64,000 nucleotides of DNA from NCBI RefSeq assembly GCF_900100115.1, contig NZ_FNKL01000001.1, positions 496,001 to 560,000 of the forward strand, written 5' to 3'. Both the position numbers and the translations under genes were made by a program. This stretch comes from Chryseobacterium soldanellicola (GTDB taxonomy: Bacteria; Bacteroidota; Bacteroidia; Flavobacteriales; Weeksellaceae). Of the stretch, positions 11,004 through 20,980 are shown piece after piece (positions within the stretch are counted from its first letter, which is position 1; each line of letters opens with the position of its first letter). Below the pieces are notes generated by a model. It saw only the letters and a program-made list of their open reading frames with translations. It ran no database searches and was not told the origin of the DNA.

Positions 11004-11819
11004 TTACACGCCACTGAATGCGCTGAAACCGCCATCAACAGGCAATAAAGCACCAGTGATGAAACTTGCGGCATCTGAACATAGAAACTGAACGGCACCG
11101 TTGAGTTCGTCAGCGTTTCCGAAACGTCCCATAGGTGTTTTAGCTATCACCTTTTTGCTTCTGTCTGTCAAAGAACCATCCGGATTTAATAAAATTGCCC
11201 GGTTTTGATCTCCGATAAAAAATCCCGGAGCAATGGCATTTACACGGATTTTATCACCGTATTTTAAAGCTAAATCAGAGGCGAGCCATTGCGTAAAATT
11301 GGTAATTGCGGATTTGGCTGCGGAATATCCTGCTACTCTTGTGATTGCGGAATATGCTGCCATTGAGGAAATATTCACGATACTTCCGTTTCCCTGCTCT
11401 GCCATTACTTTTCCGAAAACATAGCTTGGGTAAACTGTTCCGTTGATGTTTAAATCTGTTACTTCGTTCCAGGCTTCCATTTTCAGGTCGAAAAAAGACT
11501 GGTCGGGAGCTAATGTGGCTGCAGGAATATTTCCTCCGGCGATATTGAGAAGGATATCGATTTTACCATATTTTTCAATGATTTTTTTTGAAGCAGATTC
11601 AAGGCTTTCAATATTCATTACGTTGGCTTCCACAGCGAATGCATCACCACCCAGATCTGTCAGTTCTTTTACCCTTTTATCTAGCGTCTGCTGGTTTCTT
11701 CCCAATGCAACAATTTTTGCACCGGCTTCGATGAAACTTTTAGCCAAACTTCCGCCCAGCACGCCTGAAGCACCTGTAATTACGGCTACTTTATCTTTTA
11801 TGCTGAATATTTCGTTCAT
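11004..11819 (-). CDS. SDR-family oxidoreductase, probable D-mannonate oxidoreductase (fructuronate reductase)
   Basis: The 271-residue cytoplasmic Rossmann protein has TGASGVLGGS for nucleotide binding, NIAGG, and a catalytic Ser-Tyr-Lys set in NISSMAAYSAITRVAGYSAAK. SDR enzymes paired with uxuA catalyse interconversion of fructuronate and mannonate in glucuronate breakdown, replacing the non-SDR UxuB of E. coli. The function is inferred from pairing with UxuA 128 bp upstream and with GH115 downstream. A gluconate-type SDR cannot be excluded from sequence alone. Confidence 0.8.
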   Translation of the reverse strand: MNEIFSIKDKVAVITGASGVLGGSLAKSFIEAGAKIVALGRNQQTLDKRVKELTDLGGDAFAVEANVMNIESLESASKKIIEKYGKIDILLNIAGGNIPAATLAPDQSFFDLKMEAWNEVTDLNINGTVYPSYVFGKVMAEQGNGSIVNISSMAAYSAITRVAGYSAAKSAITNFTQWLASDLALKYGDKIRVNAIAPGFFIGDQNRAILLNPDGSLTDRSKKVIAKTPMGRFGNADELNGAVQFLCSDAASFITGALLPVDGGFSAFSGV

Positions 11820-11926
11820 TTTTTTATAATTGATAAATGATTATTGATAAATGATCATATTTAACCCTTCAGGTTTATTTCATTTGTTTATAAATTCCAC
11901 AGGTTGCATCTGCGGCTATTGTTGTT

Positions 11927-11941
11927 GAACCCTTCGGGTTC
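11927..11941. repeat. Short hairpin between uxuA and the SDR gene
   Basis: GAACCC-TTC-GGGTTC is a perfect 6-bp stem with a 3-nt loop. A degenerate relative (AACCCTTCAGGTT) lies 60 bp to the left. Neither has a clear T tract, so this is more likely a REP-like element than a terminator. Confidence 0.45.
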
Positions 11942-11947
11942 CGTGTG

Positions 11948-13123
11948 TTATTGCTTTGACATTTCGTTTTGTACGGCTGCCATTACTCCTTCAATTTGTC
12001 CTAAAGCGAGCATTCTTCCTAAAAATGAATATCCCGGATTGTACCCTTTATCAATATCTTCTGTTAATAATCTTCCGTGATCCACACGCATTGATAAATC
12101 CGGATTTTCTTTTTCAAAAATTTTGATTACTTCGATCAGCTTTCCTCTTCCACCCAAATGATGGGCTTCGATAAAATCTCCATTTTCAAAAACATTGGTG
12201 CTTCTTAAATGGACAAATTTTGTTCGGTGGGCATATTTTTGGGCCAATTTCGGAACATCATTCTGAAGATTGGCACTTAAAGAACCCGCGCAGAAAGTCA
12301 GTCCGTTGTGAGGATTATCCACACTATTCAAGAGCCAGTCGATATCCTCTTCGTTGGTCACAATTCTTGGTAATCCCAACAATGAAAACGGCGGATCATC
12401 GGGATGCACACACATCTGGATGCCCCATTTTTCGCAGACAGGCATTATTTTTTCAAGGAAATATTTCATATTCTGACGAAGCTGGTTTTTATCAATCCCG
12501 TCATATAAAGACAATAAGCTTTTGAAAATGGCTACCGGATTCTGATCTCCTTCCTTGATGTTTCCGTTAACGAAACCTTGCGTTTTTACAATGATGGAGT
12601 CTATCAGATCATTATTATCTTCTTCTGTTAAAGTATTTTTTAGCTCTTCTACTTTCTGAAGAATGTCTGAATTATAGTCGTTTTCTGCACCTTCGCGCTG
12701 CAGAATATGAATTTCAAAATAAGCAAATTTGGCCTTATCAAAGTACAGAGATGACGAACCGTCTTCCCACTGATAAAACAAATCTGTTCGTGCCCAGTCC
12801 AGAACAGGCATAAAGTTATAACAAACCGTTGTTACGCCAGCTTTACCCAAATTTTCAAGGCTCTGAATGTAATTTTCTACTAACCGGTCTCTGTTTTCGC
12901 CTCCATATTTTATCGCTTCACTTACTGCCAGACTTTCTACGACTGACCAGCGAAGTCCAAAGCTTTCTATATAATTTTTATACTCATTAATTGCTTCCAA
13001 CGACCAGATTTCCCCGTTCGGAATATCATGAAGCGCAGAAACAATGCCTTCTACCCCAATTTGGCGGAGCATATCCAGCTTTATTTTATCTTTTTTACCA
13101 AACCAACGCCAGGTTTTTTCCAT
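11948..13123 (-). CDS. uxuA: Mannonate dehydratase
   Basis: The 391-residue protein begins MEKTWRWFGKKDKIKLDML and continues with GVEGIVSALHDIPNGEIW, the hallmark UxuA start. VCYNFMPVLDWARTDL, MCVHPDDPPFSLLGLPRIV and RVDHGRLL are further conserved metal and substrate segments. It dehydrates D-mannonate to 2-keto-3-deoxygluconate. Together with the neighbouring SDR it disposes of glucuronate freed by GH115. The glucuronate isomerase (UxaC) and KDG kinase are not in the window. Confidence 0.95.
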   Translation of the reverse strand: MEKTWRWFGKKDKIKLDMLRQIGVEGIVSALHDIPNGEIWSLEAINEYKNYIESFGLRWSVVESLAVSEAIKYGGENRDRLVENYIQSLENLGKAGVTTVCYNFMPVLDWARTDLFYQWEDGSSSLYFDKAKFAYFEIHILQREGAENDYNSDILQKVEELKNTLTEEDNNDLIDSIIVKTQGFVNGNIKEGDQNPVAIFKSLLSLYDGIDKNQLRQNMKYFLEKIMPVCEKWGIQMCVHPDDPPFSLLGLPRIVTNEEDIDWLLNSVDNPHNGLTFCAGSLSANLQNDVPKLAQKYAHRTKFVHLRSTNVFENGDFIEAHHLGGRGKLIEVIKIFEKENPDLSMRVDHGRLLTEDIDKGYNPGYSFLGRMLALGQIEGVMAAVQNEMSKQ

Positions 13124-13152
13124 AGTCTTTTACATTTTTAATTAAAAAACAA

Positions 13153-13174
13153 GGCAGATATTTTAGGATCTGCC
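13153..13174 (-). terminator. Intrinsic terminator after susD
   Basis: On the minus strand GGCAGAT and ATCTGCC form a 7-bp stem followed by TTGTTTTTT. It lies between the susD stop (13209) and the uxuA start (13123), so it would separate susCD mRNA from the uxuA-glycosidase segment or reduce read-through. Confidence 0.7.
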
Positions 13175-13208
13175 CTGCCAACTATATATGAATGTTAAAT
13201 TACCAGTT

Positions 13209-15158
13209 TTAATAGCCTGGGTTTTGATATTTAGCCTTGATATCTGCAGAAACTTCCATCGCATCAAGCTGGCTTTGAGGAATAGGTCTTAAATAATGAA
13301 ATTTCTGAATATTCCTTGTGACCGTCTGAGGAGTGTGATCTCCGTAATTGGATCCTCCTATCTGATAAGTTGATGCATATTCCTGCCACTTTTGGGTTCT
13401 GATAAGATCGTACCATCTGTAAAATTCACCATAATATTCTCTGGATCTTTCTGCCAAAATATAATCAATTGTAATGGTTGAAGGCGTGGCTGCAACCATT
13501 GCCGCGCTGTTATCCGCTATATAAGTAGTATTTTGTGCATTATTAAATTTCCATTTTCCGGCTCTTGCACGAATTACATTGATAAGATCTCTTGCGGACA
13601 TAGCTCCAGAAGCACCTTTTACAGCAGCTTCTGCCGCGATGAAATAAAATTCTGAAAATTTAGCTGCATTAAACGGGCGTGTTAATCCCGCATTAGGAAA
13701 TCCTAAGCCATTCCCGTTATCTGTGCGGTAAGTTCCTATTTTCCATAGGCCAGGGAAAACGATTCTGCTGATACCATTGGGTGCAACAACCCAATCTGCT
13801 CTTCCCGGTAAAGTACCGGCTCCTACACCACTTTGCCCTGCTCCTGAAGGATAGGTTGGTGTTTGAGAATCATCATTCAGAAAACTAAGAATGGCATCAT
13901 TAGGCTGAACGGGTAAATTATTTGCATTGTATAATACCGGTATATTGGTAAGGCCTGTTGCTTCTTTATTCCAGTTTCCTCTGTAACTTGTAACAAAAGT
14001 TCCATCATAACGTGAATCATTTGTTTTGTCTGCAAAGGTATTTTTTATAACTCCAATTGTAGGGCACATACGTACCCAAGGACGGCCTAATGGCTGAGTA
14101 GCCGCACGCTGAACCGAACTGCCGGCATCCCAGGTGGTAGAAGACTTGCTGCTTTTAATATTGGTATAATTCCAGGTCTGCATCCAGGCTGCAAAGTTAT
14201 CCGGGCTCCATCCAGACCCCTGTCCTACAGGATCACTTTCATTATAATATAAGCTTGACGATGTATGATCTGCATACAGCATGCATTCATTATTTCTGTC
14301 ATTGGATCCGACATTCAGATCATAATAAGTAGGCTGTAGAGAATATGGCCCCGGATTGTTAATTCCCTCTAATGCAATATCATAAGCCTGCTGAAAATAC
14401 CATTGAGCATTATGACCATCCAGATCTGTTCTTGCAGTTTCCGGATAAGTTGGAATAGCATTAGGGTTTTGCAGCCACCAGCCATAAGTAAGGTATGCTT
14501 TTGCTAAAAACAGCTTTGCTACATTTTTGGTAACTCCACCTGTAACCCGTGGAGAGGAGGGTAAATTATCAATCGCTTTTTTAAGGTCAGGAAATATAGC
14601 TTTGCTATAAACCTCAGGTACTGTGTTTCTTACTGAAGTTGCAGACGGAGTAATATTAAAGGCCAGCTCTCCGGAACCAAGATCTAACGGAACACCGCCG
14701 TAAGTCTGCACCAATAAAAAATAATCAAATGCCCTGAAAAACCGGGCTTCTGAAATGAGAGACTCTGCAATTCCGAAAGACGGACCTTTTTCAATAATAC
14801 CACTGGCAGTATTGATGTAGGGAAACACAGAATTCCAAACCATACTCGGAGGAAATGTTGAAGGGGTAATATTGCCATTTCCTGACATATCCAATTCTTT
14901 GAAATTACCGTCAGCCTGCTGCCCAAATGTAGATTCATCTGTACCATTCTGGCAGTTACTCATAAAATACCCATTTCCATACAACATTCGGAGATGTCTG
15001 TATAAAGATGTAACTCCCTGATTGATGCCTTGTTCTGTATTAAAATAATCTACAGTATAACTTGTTCTTGGCTCTTCGTCTAATATTTCATTACATCCGG
15101 TGAAGGTTAATGATAAGAAGATCACTCCTGCTATGATTTTTTTATTATATTTTATCAT
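13209..15158 (-). CDS. SusD/RagB-type outer-membrane glycan-binding lipoprotein
   Basis: The 649-residue lipoprotein has the lipobox SLTFTGC (Cys22), followed by NEILDEEPRTSYTVDYFNTE as in SusD-like proteins. The TPR-like core contains ISEARFFRAFDYFLLVQTYGGVPL, and the C-terminal section has DYILAERSREYYGEFYRWYDL, both family signatures. SusD proteins cap the SusC channel and bind oligosaccharide at the cell surface. It starts 12 bp after susC ends, so they are co-transcribed. The xylan context suggests xylo-oligosaccharide binding. Confidence 0.94.
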   Translation of the reverse strand: MIKYNKKIIAGVIFLSLTFTGCNEILDEEPRTSYTVDYFNTEQGINQGVTSLYRHLRMLYGNGYFMSNCQNGTDESTFGQQADGNFKELDMSGNGNITPSTFPPSMVWNSVFPYINTASGIIEKGPSFGIAESLISEARFFRAFDYFLLVQTYGGVPLDLGSGELAFNITPSATSVRNTVPEVYSKAIFPDLKKAIDNLPSSPRVTGGVTKNVAKLFLAKAYLTYGWWLQNPNAIPTYPETARTDLDGHNAQWYFQQAYDIALEGINNPGPYSLQPTYYDLNVGSNDRNNECMLYADHTSSSLYYNESDPVGQGSGWSPDNFAAWMQTWNYTNIKSSKSSTTWDAGSSVQRAATQPLGRPWVRMCPTIGVIKNTFADKTNDSRYDGTFVTSYRGNWNKEATGLTNIPVLYNANNLPVQPNDAILSFLNDDSQTPTYPSGAGQSGVGAGTLPGRADWVVAPNGISRIVFPGLWKIGTYRTDNGNGLGFPNAGLTRPFNAAKFSEFYFIAAEAAVKGASGAMSARDLINVIRARAGKWKFNNAQNTTYIADNSAAMVAATPSTITIDYILAERSREYYGEFYRWYDLIRTQKWQEYASTYQIGGSNYGDHTPQTVTRNIQKFHYLRPIPQSQLDAMEVSADIKAKYQNPGY

Positions 15159-15170
15159 GACTCTATAGTT

Positions 15171-18044
15171 TTAAAAGGTTAAATTAAGCCCCATTAAGTA
15201 GTTTCTGGTAGATGGATTATTGGTTCCGATGATTAATTGTCGTGGTCTATAGCTGCTTACCGCCTGATTTTGATCGCCAACGGAGTTTGGTTCCGGGTCC
15301 ATTCCTGAAAATTTATGATAAGGAGAAAACAGTACAACAGGATTCGTTACGGTAAAGTATAATTTCAGTGCTGTAATTTTCATATCCTTTAAAAGTTCCT
15401 TATTAAAATTGTATCCTAAAGTGATGGTACGTAGCTTTAGGTATGAAGCGTCAAACATCGCTAAGGTTGAAGAATACTTAGGATTATCACCGCTCAAATG
15501 GCGGCCCGGGCGTGGATAATAGGCATCGGTATTGTCTTCCGTCCAGTAGTCTACATCCACATTATTTCCTCTCCCTGTTAATCTGTTAAGGTAACTTGCT
15601 GATCCATATAATGAACTGATCAGGATTCCTCCTTTTTGGAATGCTCCTACAGTACTGAGTTCGAAATTTTTATAAGCAAAACGCATATTAAACCCTCCCT
15701 GGAATTTAGGTGCCGTATCGAAGATCTGTCTGTCTGCTTCTCCGATGGCTCTTACAGGAGTACCATCAGCATTATAGCCTCCGGTGTAAAGAACTTTAAT
15801 AGATCCTATAACATCAGCTGGAGTTCCGGGCTCTAAAATACTTTGATAGGGATCACCTGCCTGCCATAAACCTACATACTGAAAATCATACAATGCGTTG
15901 ATATTATGACCCACAAACCAAAGGTTATTTATATCTCTGTCAATTCCAGAAGACAGGGCTAAAATTTTGTTCTTATTGGTATAAAGATTAACTCCCGCAT
16001 CCCAGGAAAAGCCATCGGGATTATCGAAAATAATTCCGTTTAAAGAAAATTCCCATCCTTTATTTTCTGTCTCTGCAACATTTTTAGTTACGAATGAAAG
16101 ACCTGATGAGGCAGGAAGAGACTTATTGGATAATAGATCATAAGTATGAGTTTTATAATATTCGACAGTTCCGGTTAACCTATTATGAAACAATCCGAAA
16201 TCTACCCCGTAATTTTGGGTTTTAGAGTATTCCCATCCAAGATCGGCATTCGGTGCCTGATTTACATAAACACCAGTACCATTAGTTGTACCGAAATTAT
16301 AAGGAACAACCGTTAAAGAACCTAATGTAGAATATGGCGAAACTGCCTGATTAGAGGTCTGTCCCCAACCTGCTCTAATTTTTAAAAGATTAAGAGCTTT
16401 TATACTTTTCATGAAAGATTCATTGGTAATATTCCATCCTACTGATAATGCGGGATAAGTATGCCATTTGTTTCCCGGAGCTAATACTGATGCACCATCT
16501 GCACGCAATGTTGCGGTTAACATATACTTATTATCAAAAGTGTACATTACCCTTCCCATTGCAGAAATAAGACCTGTTTGAGAATAGATCTGATCGTTGG
16601 GATTCACTGAAATATCAGCTTGAGGAGATTGTCCTAAATTGTAATACTGGAAAAAATCTGCGGGAACATTTTTTGCACTCATGTAAGTACTTATATATCT
16701 GTTACCCTCTGCCGAATACAATCCAACGGCATTGACCTTATGCTTGCCAAAGGTACGGTCGTAGGTCAGTAAATTTTCCAAAACCCAGTGGTAGGTCTGG
16801 TTATTACCTCTTCCTGCAGACGATGCAGTAGCAGGATTTGTACTGAAAACACCTACTCCTACGTAATTACCGCTATTGGTAGTACGGTAATCCAGGCCTA
16901 CATTAAGCCTGTATTTTAATCCGTTAAGAGGAAGGGCCACTTCGCCGTATAAATTATTATATGATGCAAATATTTTACTTTCGTCAACGTATTTTTCATC
17001 AAGACTATTTAATCTTTCACGGGTAAAAATCCAAGTATTATCATTACCTCCGGCGGTATTCATCAAAGATCTTAAACTTCCGTCTGCATTATAAGGATTT
17101 ACAAGGGGAGAATATCCTACAACGGCTCCCGAATTTACACCATTACCTTCTGTTTTGGTATAGTTTGTATTTGTTGTAAAGCCAAACTTGAAACTTTTAC
17201 CAACTTGCTGATCCAAGGCTATACGCATAGAGAATCGCTCATAATTTTGCAGAGGAATTAATGCATCCTGTTTGAAATAAGATAATCCGGCGCTGTAATT
17301 TCCTCCTTCTGTTCCACCGGAAACGCTAACATCATGATTAGTCATCATTGCCGGTTTATAATATAAGCTTTGCCAGTCTGTATTGTTATTATTGGATTCG
17401 TCTGCCCCATTTGTATATATTCCGGCATCCGCACGAAGCTTTGCAAACTTTGGCCCGTCCATCATTGGATATTTAGAAAACAAAGTCTGAACTCCTGTAA
17501 AAGTACTGTAAGAAAAACGAGGCTTTTGACCTTTTGTTCCTCTGTTTGATGTTACTAAAATGACACCGTTAGCACCTCTGGAACCATAAATGGCTGTTGC
17601 AGAAGCATCTTTCAAAATATCAATACTTTTAATATCACTTGAGCTGATGTCTGATAAAGAGCCCGCAAAAGGAATACCGTCAAGAACAACAAGAGGATTA
17701 TTATCTCCTGACAAAGAGCGCGTTCCTCTGATACGGATCTGCAGTGCGGCCCCCGGCTTTGTAGATGACTGAGAAATATCAACACCCGCCGTTCTGCCCT
17801 GCAATGCCTGTGTGATGTTTGCAGAAGGCACCTCACGAAGTACATCACCTTTTACACTAGCCACGGATCCTGTCACGGATTCTTTCCTTTGAGTTCCATA
17901 TCCGATTACCACAACTTCTTCAATCTTCTTCTCTTTTGTAATACTATCTTTTTTATTCTGTGCATAGATTAAACCAGAAGGTAAAAGAGCCATAGCAAAG
18001 AATAAGGATGCTCTGTTGGTTTTATTTAATAAAAATACATTCAT
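15171..18044 (-). CDS. SusC/RagA-type TonB-dependent outer-membrane transporter
   Basis: This is a TonB-dependent receptor with a signal peptide ending GLIYAQ. It then has KKIEEVVVIGYGTQRKESVT (TonB box region), a plug with RIRGTRSLSGDNNPLVVLDG and ILKDASATAIYGSRGANGVI, and a beta-barrel ending in an aromatic-terminated strand (LMGLNLTF). I place the start at MNVFLLNKTNRA (18042-18044), 957 residues. An upstream in-frame ATG at 18098 would put 18 odd residues before the signal peptide and lies in a hairpin. It lacks the N-terminal carboxypeptidase-like domain seen in many SusC proteins. It likely imports xylo-oligosaccharides with the adjacent SusD. Confidence 0.93.
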   Translation of the reverse strand: MNVFLLNKTNRASLFFAMALLPSGLIYAQNKKDSITKEKKIEEVVVIGYGTQRKESVTGSVASVKGDVLREVPSANITQALQGRTAGVDISQSSTKPGAALQIRIRGTRSLSGDNNPLVVLDGIPFAGSLSDISSSDIKSIDILKDASATAIYGSRGANGVILVTSNRGTKGQKPRFSYSTFTGVQTLFSKYPMMDGPKFAKLRADAGIYTNGADESNNNNTDWQSLYYKPAMMTNHDVSVSGGTEGGNYSAGLSYFKQDALIPLQNYERFSMRIALDQQVGKSFKFGFTTNTNYTKTEGNGVNSGAVVGYSPLVNPYNADGSLRSLMNTAGGNDNTWIFTRERLNSLDEKYVDESKIFASYNNLYGEVALPLNGLKYRLNVGLDYRTTNSGNYVGVGVFSTNPATASSAGRGNNQTYHWVLENLLTYDRTFGKHKVNAVGLYSAEGNRYISTYMSAKNVPADFFQYYNLGQSPQADISVNPNDQIYSQTGLISAMGRVMYTFDNKYMLTATLRADGASVLAPGNKWHTYPALSVGWNITNESFMKSIKALNLLKIRAGWGQTSNQAVSPYSTLGSLTVVPYNFGTTNGTGVYVNQAPNADLGWEYSKTQNYGVDFGLFHNRLTGTVEYYKTHTYDLLSNKSLPASSGLSFVTKNVAETENKGWEFSLNGIIFDNPDGFSWDAGVNLYTNKNKILALSSGIDRDINNLWFVGHNINALYDFQYVGLWQAGDPYQSILEPGTPADVIGSIKVLYTGGYNADGTPVRAIGEADRQIFDTAPKFQGGFNMRFAYKNFELSTVGAFQKGGILISSLYGSASYLNRLTGRGNNVDVDYWTEDNTDAYYPRPGRHLSGDNPKYSSTLAMFDASYLKLRTITLGYNFNKELLKDMKITALKLYFTVTNPVVLFSPYHKFSGMDPEPNSVGDQNQAVSSYRPRQLIIGTNNPSTRNYLMGLNLTF

Positions 18045-18069
18045 AATTATTATTTTAAAGTTAGTGTTC

Positions 18070-18108
18070 AAGAAAGCCAATTTCATTTTAAAATTCATTG
18101 GCTTTCTT
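18070..18108 (-). terminator. Long inverted repeat between xylA and susC (attenuator or weak terminator)
   Basis: AAGAAAGCCAAT at 18070-18081 pairs perfectly with ATTGGCTTTCTT at 18097-18108, giving a 12-bp stem around an AT-rich loop. It sits 6 bp after the xylA stop and 25 bp before the susC start. The following T tract on the minus strand is poor (CTTTCTTG), so partial termination or mRNA processing is more likely than full termination. Confidence 0.55.
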
Positions 18109-18114
18109 ATTTTA

Positions 18115-19443
18115 TTAGATGTACATATTTACAATCGCCTCAAATAGTTCCTGTTTGCCACTTTTTGGCTTTGGCTCTCCTATTTCGTGCGCTATTTTTT
18201 GTAAATCCGTTAATGTAAGTTTACCATCTTCAAAAGCTTTCCCATTGCCATTGTCAAAAGATGAATACCTTTCTGTTCTTAATTTTTTATAATCTGAATT
18301 TTCCAAAATATCAGCTGCTACAAGCAGTCCTTTTGCAAAGGCATCCATACCGGAAACATGGGCTATGAAAAGATCATCTGCATCAATTGAATTTCGGCGG
18401 ATTTTTGCATCAAAATTAATACCTCCCGATCCCAGCCCGCCATTAGGAAGAATTACCAGCCATGCCTGCGCAAGCTCAAAATAATCTACCGGAAACTGAT
18501 CGGTATCCCAACCATTCTGGTTATCACCTCTGTTGGCATCAATGCTTCCCAGCATCCCTGCATCAACGGCAGCCTGCAGTTCATGTTCAAAAGTGTGTCC
18601 TGCCAATGTTGCATGATTGACCTCAAGATTAAGTTTGAAATCCTTATCCAAACCGTAATTTTTTAAAAATCCAATTACAGTTTCGGCATCATAATCATAC
18701 TGATGTTTTGTAGGTTCCATTGGTTTTGGTTCGATTAAAAATGTCCCCTGAAACCCCTGTCCTCTTGCATAGTCACGGGACATGGTAAGAAAACGGGCAA
18801 GATGCTCCTTTTCACGTTTCATATCGGTATTTAAAAGGCTCATGTACCCTTCTCTTCCGCCCCAGAAAACGTAATTTTCCCCTCCCAGTGCAATCGTTGC
18901 ATCGATCGAATTTTTCACCTGAGTTCCCGCACAGGCAACAACATCAAAATTCGGGTTGGTAGATGCTCCGTTCATGTATCTTTCGTGGGTAAAAACGTTA
19001 GCTGTTCCCCAAAGAAGCTTAATTCCTGTCTCCTGTTGTTTTTCTTTTGCATATTCTACAATCGTCTGTAGATTTTTCTCGTAGTCTCTCCAATTGTCTG
19101 CTGGATCTACCAGATCAATATCATGAAAACAATAGTATTCAAAGCCCATCTTATTCATAAATTCAAATCCTGCATCCATTTTGTATTTAGCTTTGGAAAC
19201 GGCATCAGTACCATGATTCCAAGGGTGATGAATCGTAGGGCCTCCAAACGGATCACTTCCGTCTGCACATAGGGTGTGCCACCATGCCATTGCAAAACGC
19301 ATCCATTCTTTCATCGGTTTACCCATCACAACTCTGTCTGCATCATAGTGACGGAATGCTAAAGGATTTCTGCTTTCTTTGCCTTCAAATTTTATGGGTG
19401 CAACACCCGGAAAAAACTGTTTTGTTCCATTTAAAACGTTCAT
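18115..19443 (-). CDS. xylA: Xylose isomerase
   Basis: The 442-residue protein is full length for the long (class II) xylose isomerases. Recognisable segments are [32 protein letters not shown] with the catalytic His-Asp pair, [15 protein letters not shown] and [17 protein letters not shown] with metal ligands, and [20 protein letters not shown]. It converts D-xylose to D-xylulose in the cytoplasm. xylB lies 35 bp upstream and susC follows, making this the central xylose node of the locus. Confidence 0.97.
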   Translation of the reverse strand: MNVLNGTKQFFPGVAPIKFEGKESRNPLAFRHYDADRVVMGKPMKEWMRFAMAWWHTLCADGSDPFGGPTIHHPWNHGTDAVSKAKYKMDAGFEFMNKMGFEYYCFHDIDLVDPADNWRDYEKNLQTIVEYAKEKQQETGIKLLWGTANVFTHERYMNGASTNPNFDVVACAGTQVKNSIDATIALGGENYVFWGGREGYMSLLNTDMKREKEHLARFLTMSRDYARGQGFQGTFLIEPKPMEPTKHQYDYDAETVIGFLKNYGLDKDFKLNLEVNHATLAGHTFEHELQAAVDAGMLGSIDANRGDNQNGWDTDQFPVDYFELAQAWLVILPNGGLGSGGINFDAKIRRNSIDADDLFIAHVSGMDAFAKGLLVAADILENSDYKKLRTERYSSFDNGNGKAFEDGKLTLTDLQKIAHEIGEPKPKSGKQELFEAIVNMYI

Positions 19444-19478
19444 ATATATCTGATTTTTTTGTTATCGTTAAATTCTAT

Positions 19479-20963
19479 TTATATTATTTCATTAAGATGA
19501 TTTTTCCATCTTGAATAGGCTTCTAAATACTGTTCTCTTTTTTCGTGTTCGGGCTCGATTACGGCTATTTTTTCAAGGAAAGAAAAAGCTTCCTTAGAAT
19601 CTGCATAAAAACCGACTCCCATTCCTGCTGCCCTCGCCGCACCTACAGCGCCATCTGTATCGTACAGCTCAATTACCGAATTACTCACACTGGAAAGCGT
19701 CTGACGGAAAATTGAACTTAAAAACATATTGGCATTTCCGGCGCGGATCACCTGGATATCCATACCTATATTTCGCATAATATTCATCCCGTATTCATAG
19801 GAAAAAACGATTCCTTCCTGCGCGGCACGGAGAATATCCCCTTTTGAATGAATATTAAAATTAATCCCGTGAATGGAACAGCTTGTGTCTTTGTTTTCCA
19901 AGACTCTTTCTGCTCCGTTTCCAAACGGAATAATGCTTAAACCCTTGGAACCGATCGGTGAAAGTGAAGCCAGATCATTCATATCGCCGTACGAAGACAA
20001 TGAGGTCGCAAAATTGTGCTTTAACCATGAATTTAAAATTCCCGTTCCGTTGATACACAATAAAACGCCTAATCTGATATCTTCAGGGGTATAATTAACG
20101 TGTGCAAAAGTATTTACCCTTGACAATTTATCATATTCAAGCTGATCAGAAACTCCGTAAACAACGCCCGAAGTTCCCGCCGTTGAAGCGATTTCTCCCG
20201 GATTGAAAACATTTAACGACAATGCATTATTCGGCTGATCTCCGGCCCGGTAAGAAATCGGGGTTCCTTCTTTTAAGCCTAATTCCTGAGCGGCGGCTGC
20301 AGAAACTGTTGCCTGAATCCCGAAAGTCGGAATAATTTCAGGGAAAAAACTTTTTGGAATTCCATAATAATTAATGACATCCTCTGAAATACAATTATTT
20401 TTAAAATCCCAGAAAATCCCTTCTGACAGGCCTTCGATCGTCATTCCTATCTCACCGGAAAGTCTCATGGCAATATAATCTCCGGGAAGCATTATTTTAT
20501 CTATTTTTTCGAAAATTTCGGGCTCATTTTCTTTAACCCACGCTAATTTTGATGCGGTAAAATTTCCCGGTGAATTCAATAAATGCGATAAACATTTCTC
20601 TTCACCAATTTCCTTGAAAGCCTTTTCACCATGCGCAACAGCACGGCTGTCACACCAGATAATTGACGGACGCAACAGGTTCTGATCTTTATCAACTAAA
20701 ATCAAACCGTGCATCTGCCACGTTATACCAATTCCTTTGATATCCTCTGCATTAATCCCCGATTCATGCATGACAGATTCGTGTGCCAGCTTTAAATTTA
20801 ACCACCATTCGGCAGGGTTCTGTTCTGCCCAGCCGGGATTGACAGCAGTGATTTTCATTTCTTTTTTTGGCGAAAAATCCGATGCAATAATTTTCCCGCT
20901 GGATGCCTCAATGAGACAAACTTTTACGGATGAACTGCCAATGTCATATCCTAGTAAATACAT
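19479..20963 (-). CDS. xylB: Xylulokinase
   Basis: This 494-residue FGGY-family kinase has the N-terminal phosphate-binding motif YDIGSSSVKVCLI, WQMHGLILVDKDQNLLRPSIIW and the C-terminal ATP-site segment AGTSGVVYG. Residues near GDQPNNALSLNVFNPGEI match xylulokinases. It phosphorylates D-xylulose to xylulose 5-phosphate for the pentose phosphate pathway. It begins 17 bp after the regulator gene and is followed by xylA, so regulator, xylB and xylA form one tight unit. Confidence 0.95.
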   Translation of the reverse strand: MYLLGYDIGSSSVKVCLIEASSGKIIASDFSPKKEMKITAVNPGWAEQNPAEWWLNLKLAHESVMHESGINAEDIKGIGITWQMHGLILVDKDQNLLRPSIIWCDSRAVAHGEKAFKEIGEEKCLSHLLNSPGNFTASKLAWVKENEPEIFEKIDKIMLPGDYIAMRLSGEIGMTIEGLSEGIFWDFKNNCISEDVINYYGIPKSFFPEIIPTFGIQATVSAAAAQELGLKEGTPISYRAGDQPNNALSLNVFNPGEIASTAGTSGVVYGVSDQLEYDKLSRVNTFAHVNYTPEDIRLGVLLCINGTGILNSWLKHNFATSLSSYGDMNDLASLSPIGSKGLSIIPFGNGAERVLENKDTSCSIHGINFNIHSKGDILRAAQEGIVFSYEYGMNIMRNIGMDIQVIRAGNANMFLSSIFRQTLSSVSNSVIELYDTDGAVGAARAAGMGVGFYADSKEAFSFLEKIAVIEPEHEKREQYLEAYSRWKNHLNEII

Positions 20964-20980
20964 AATTCAAAAAAATGGTG

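Noticed and set aside
18045..18098. Upstream start for SusC
   Set aside because: It lies within the hairpin and would put 18 residues before a normal signal peptide.
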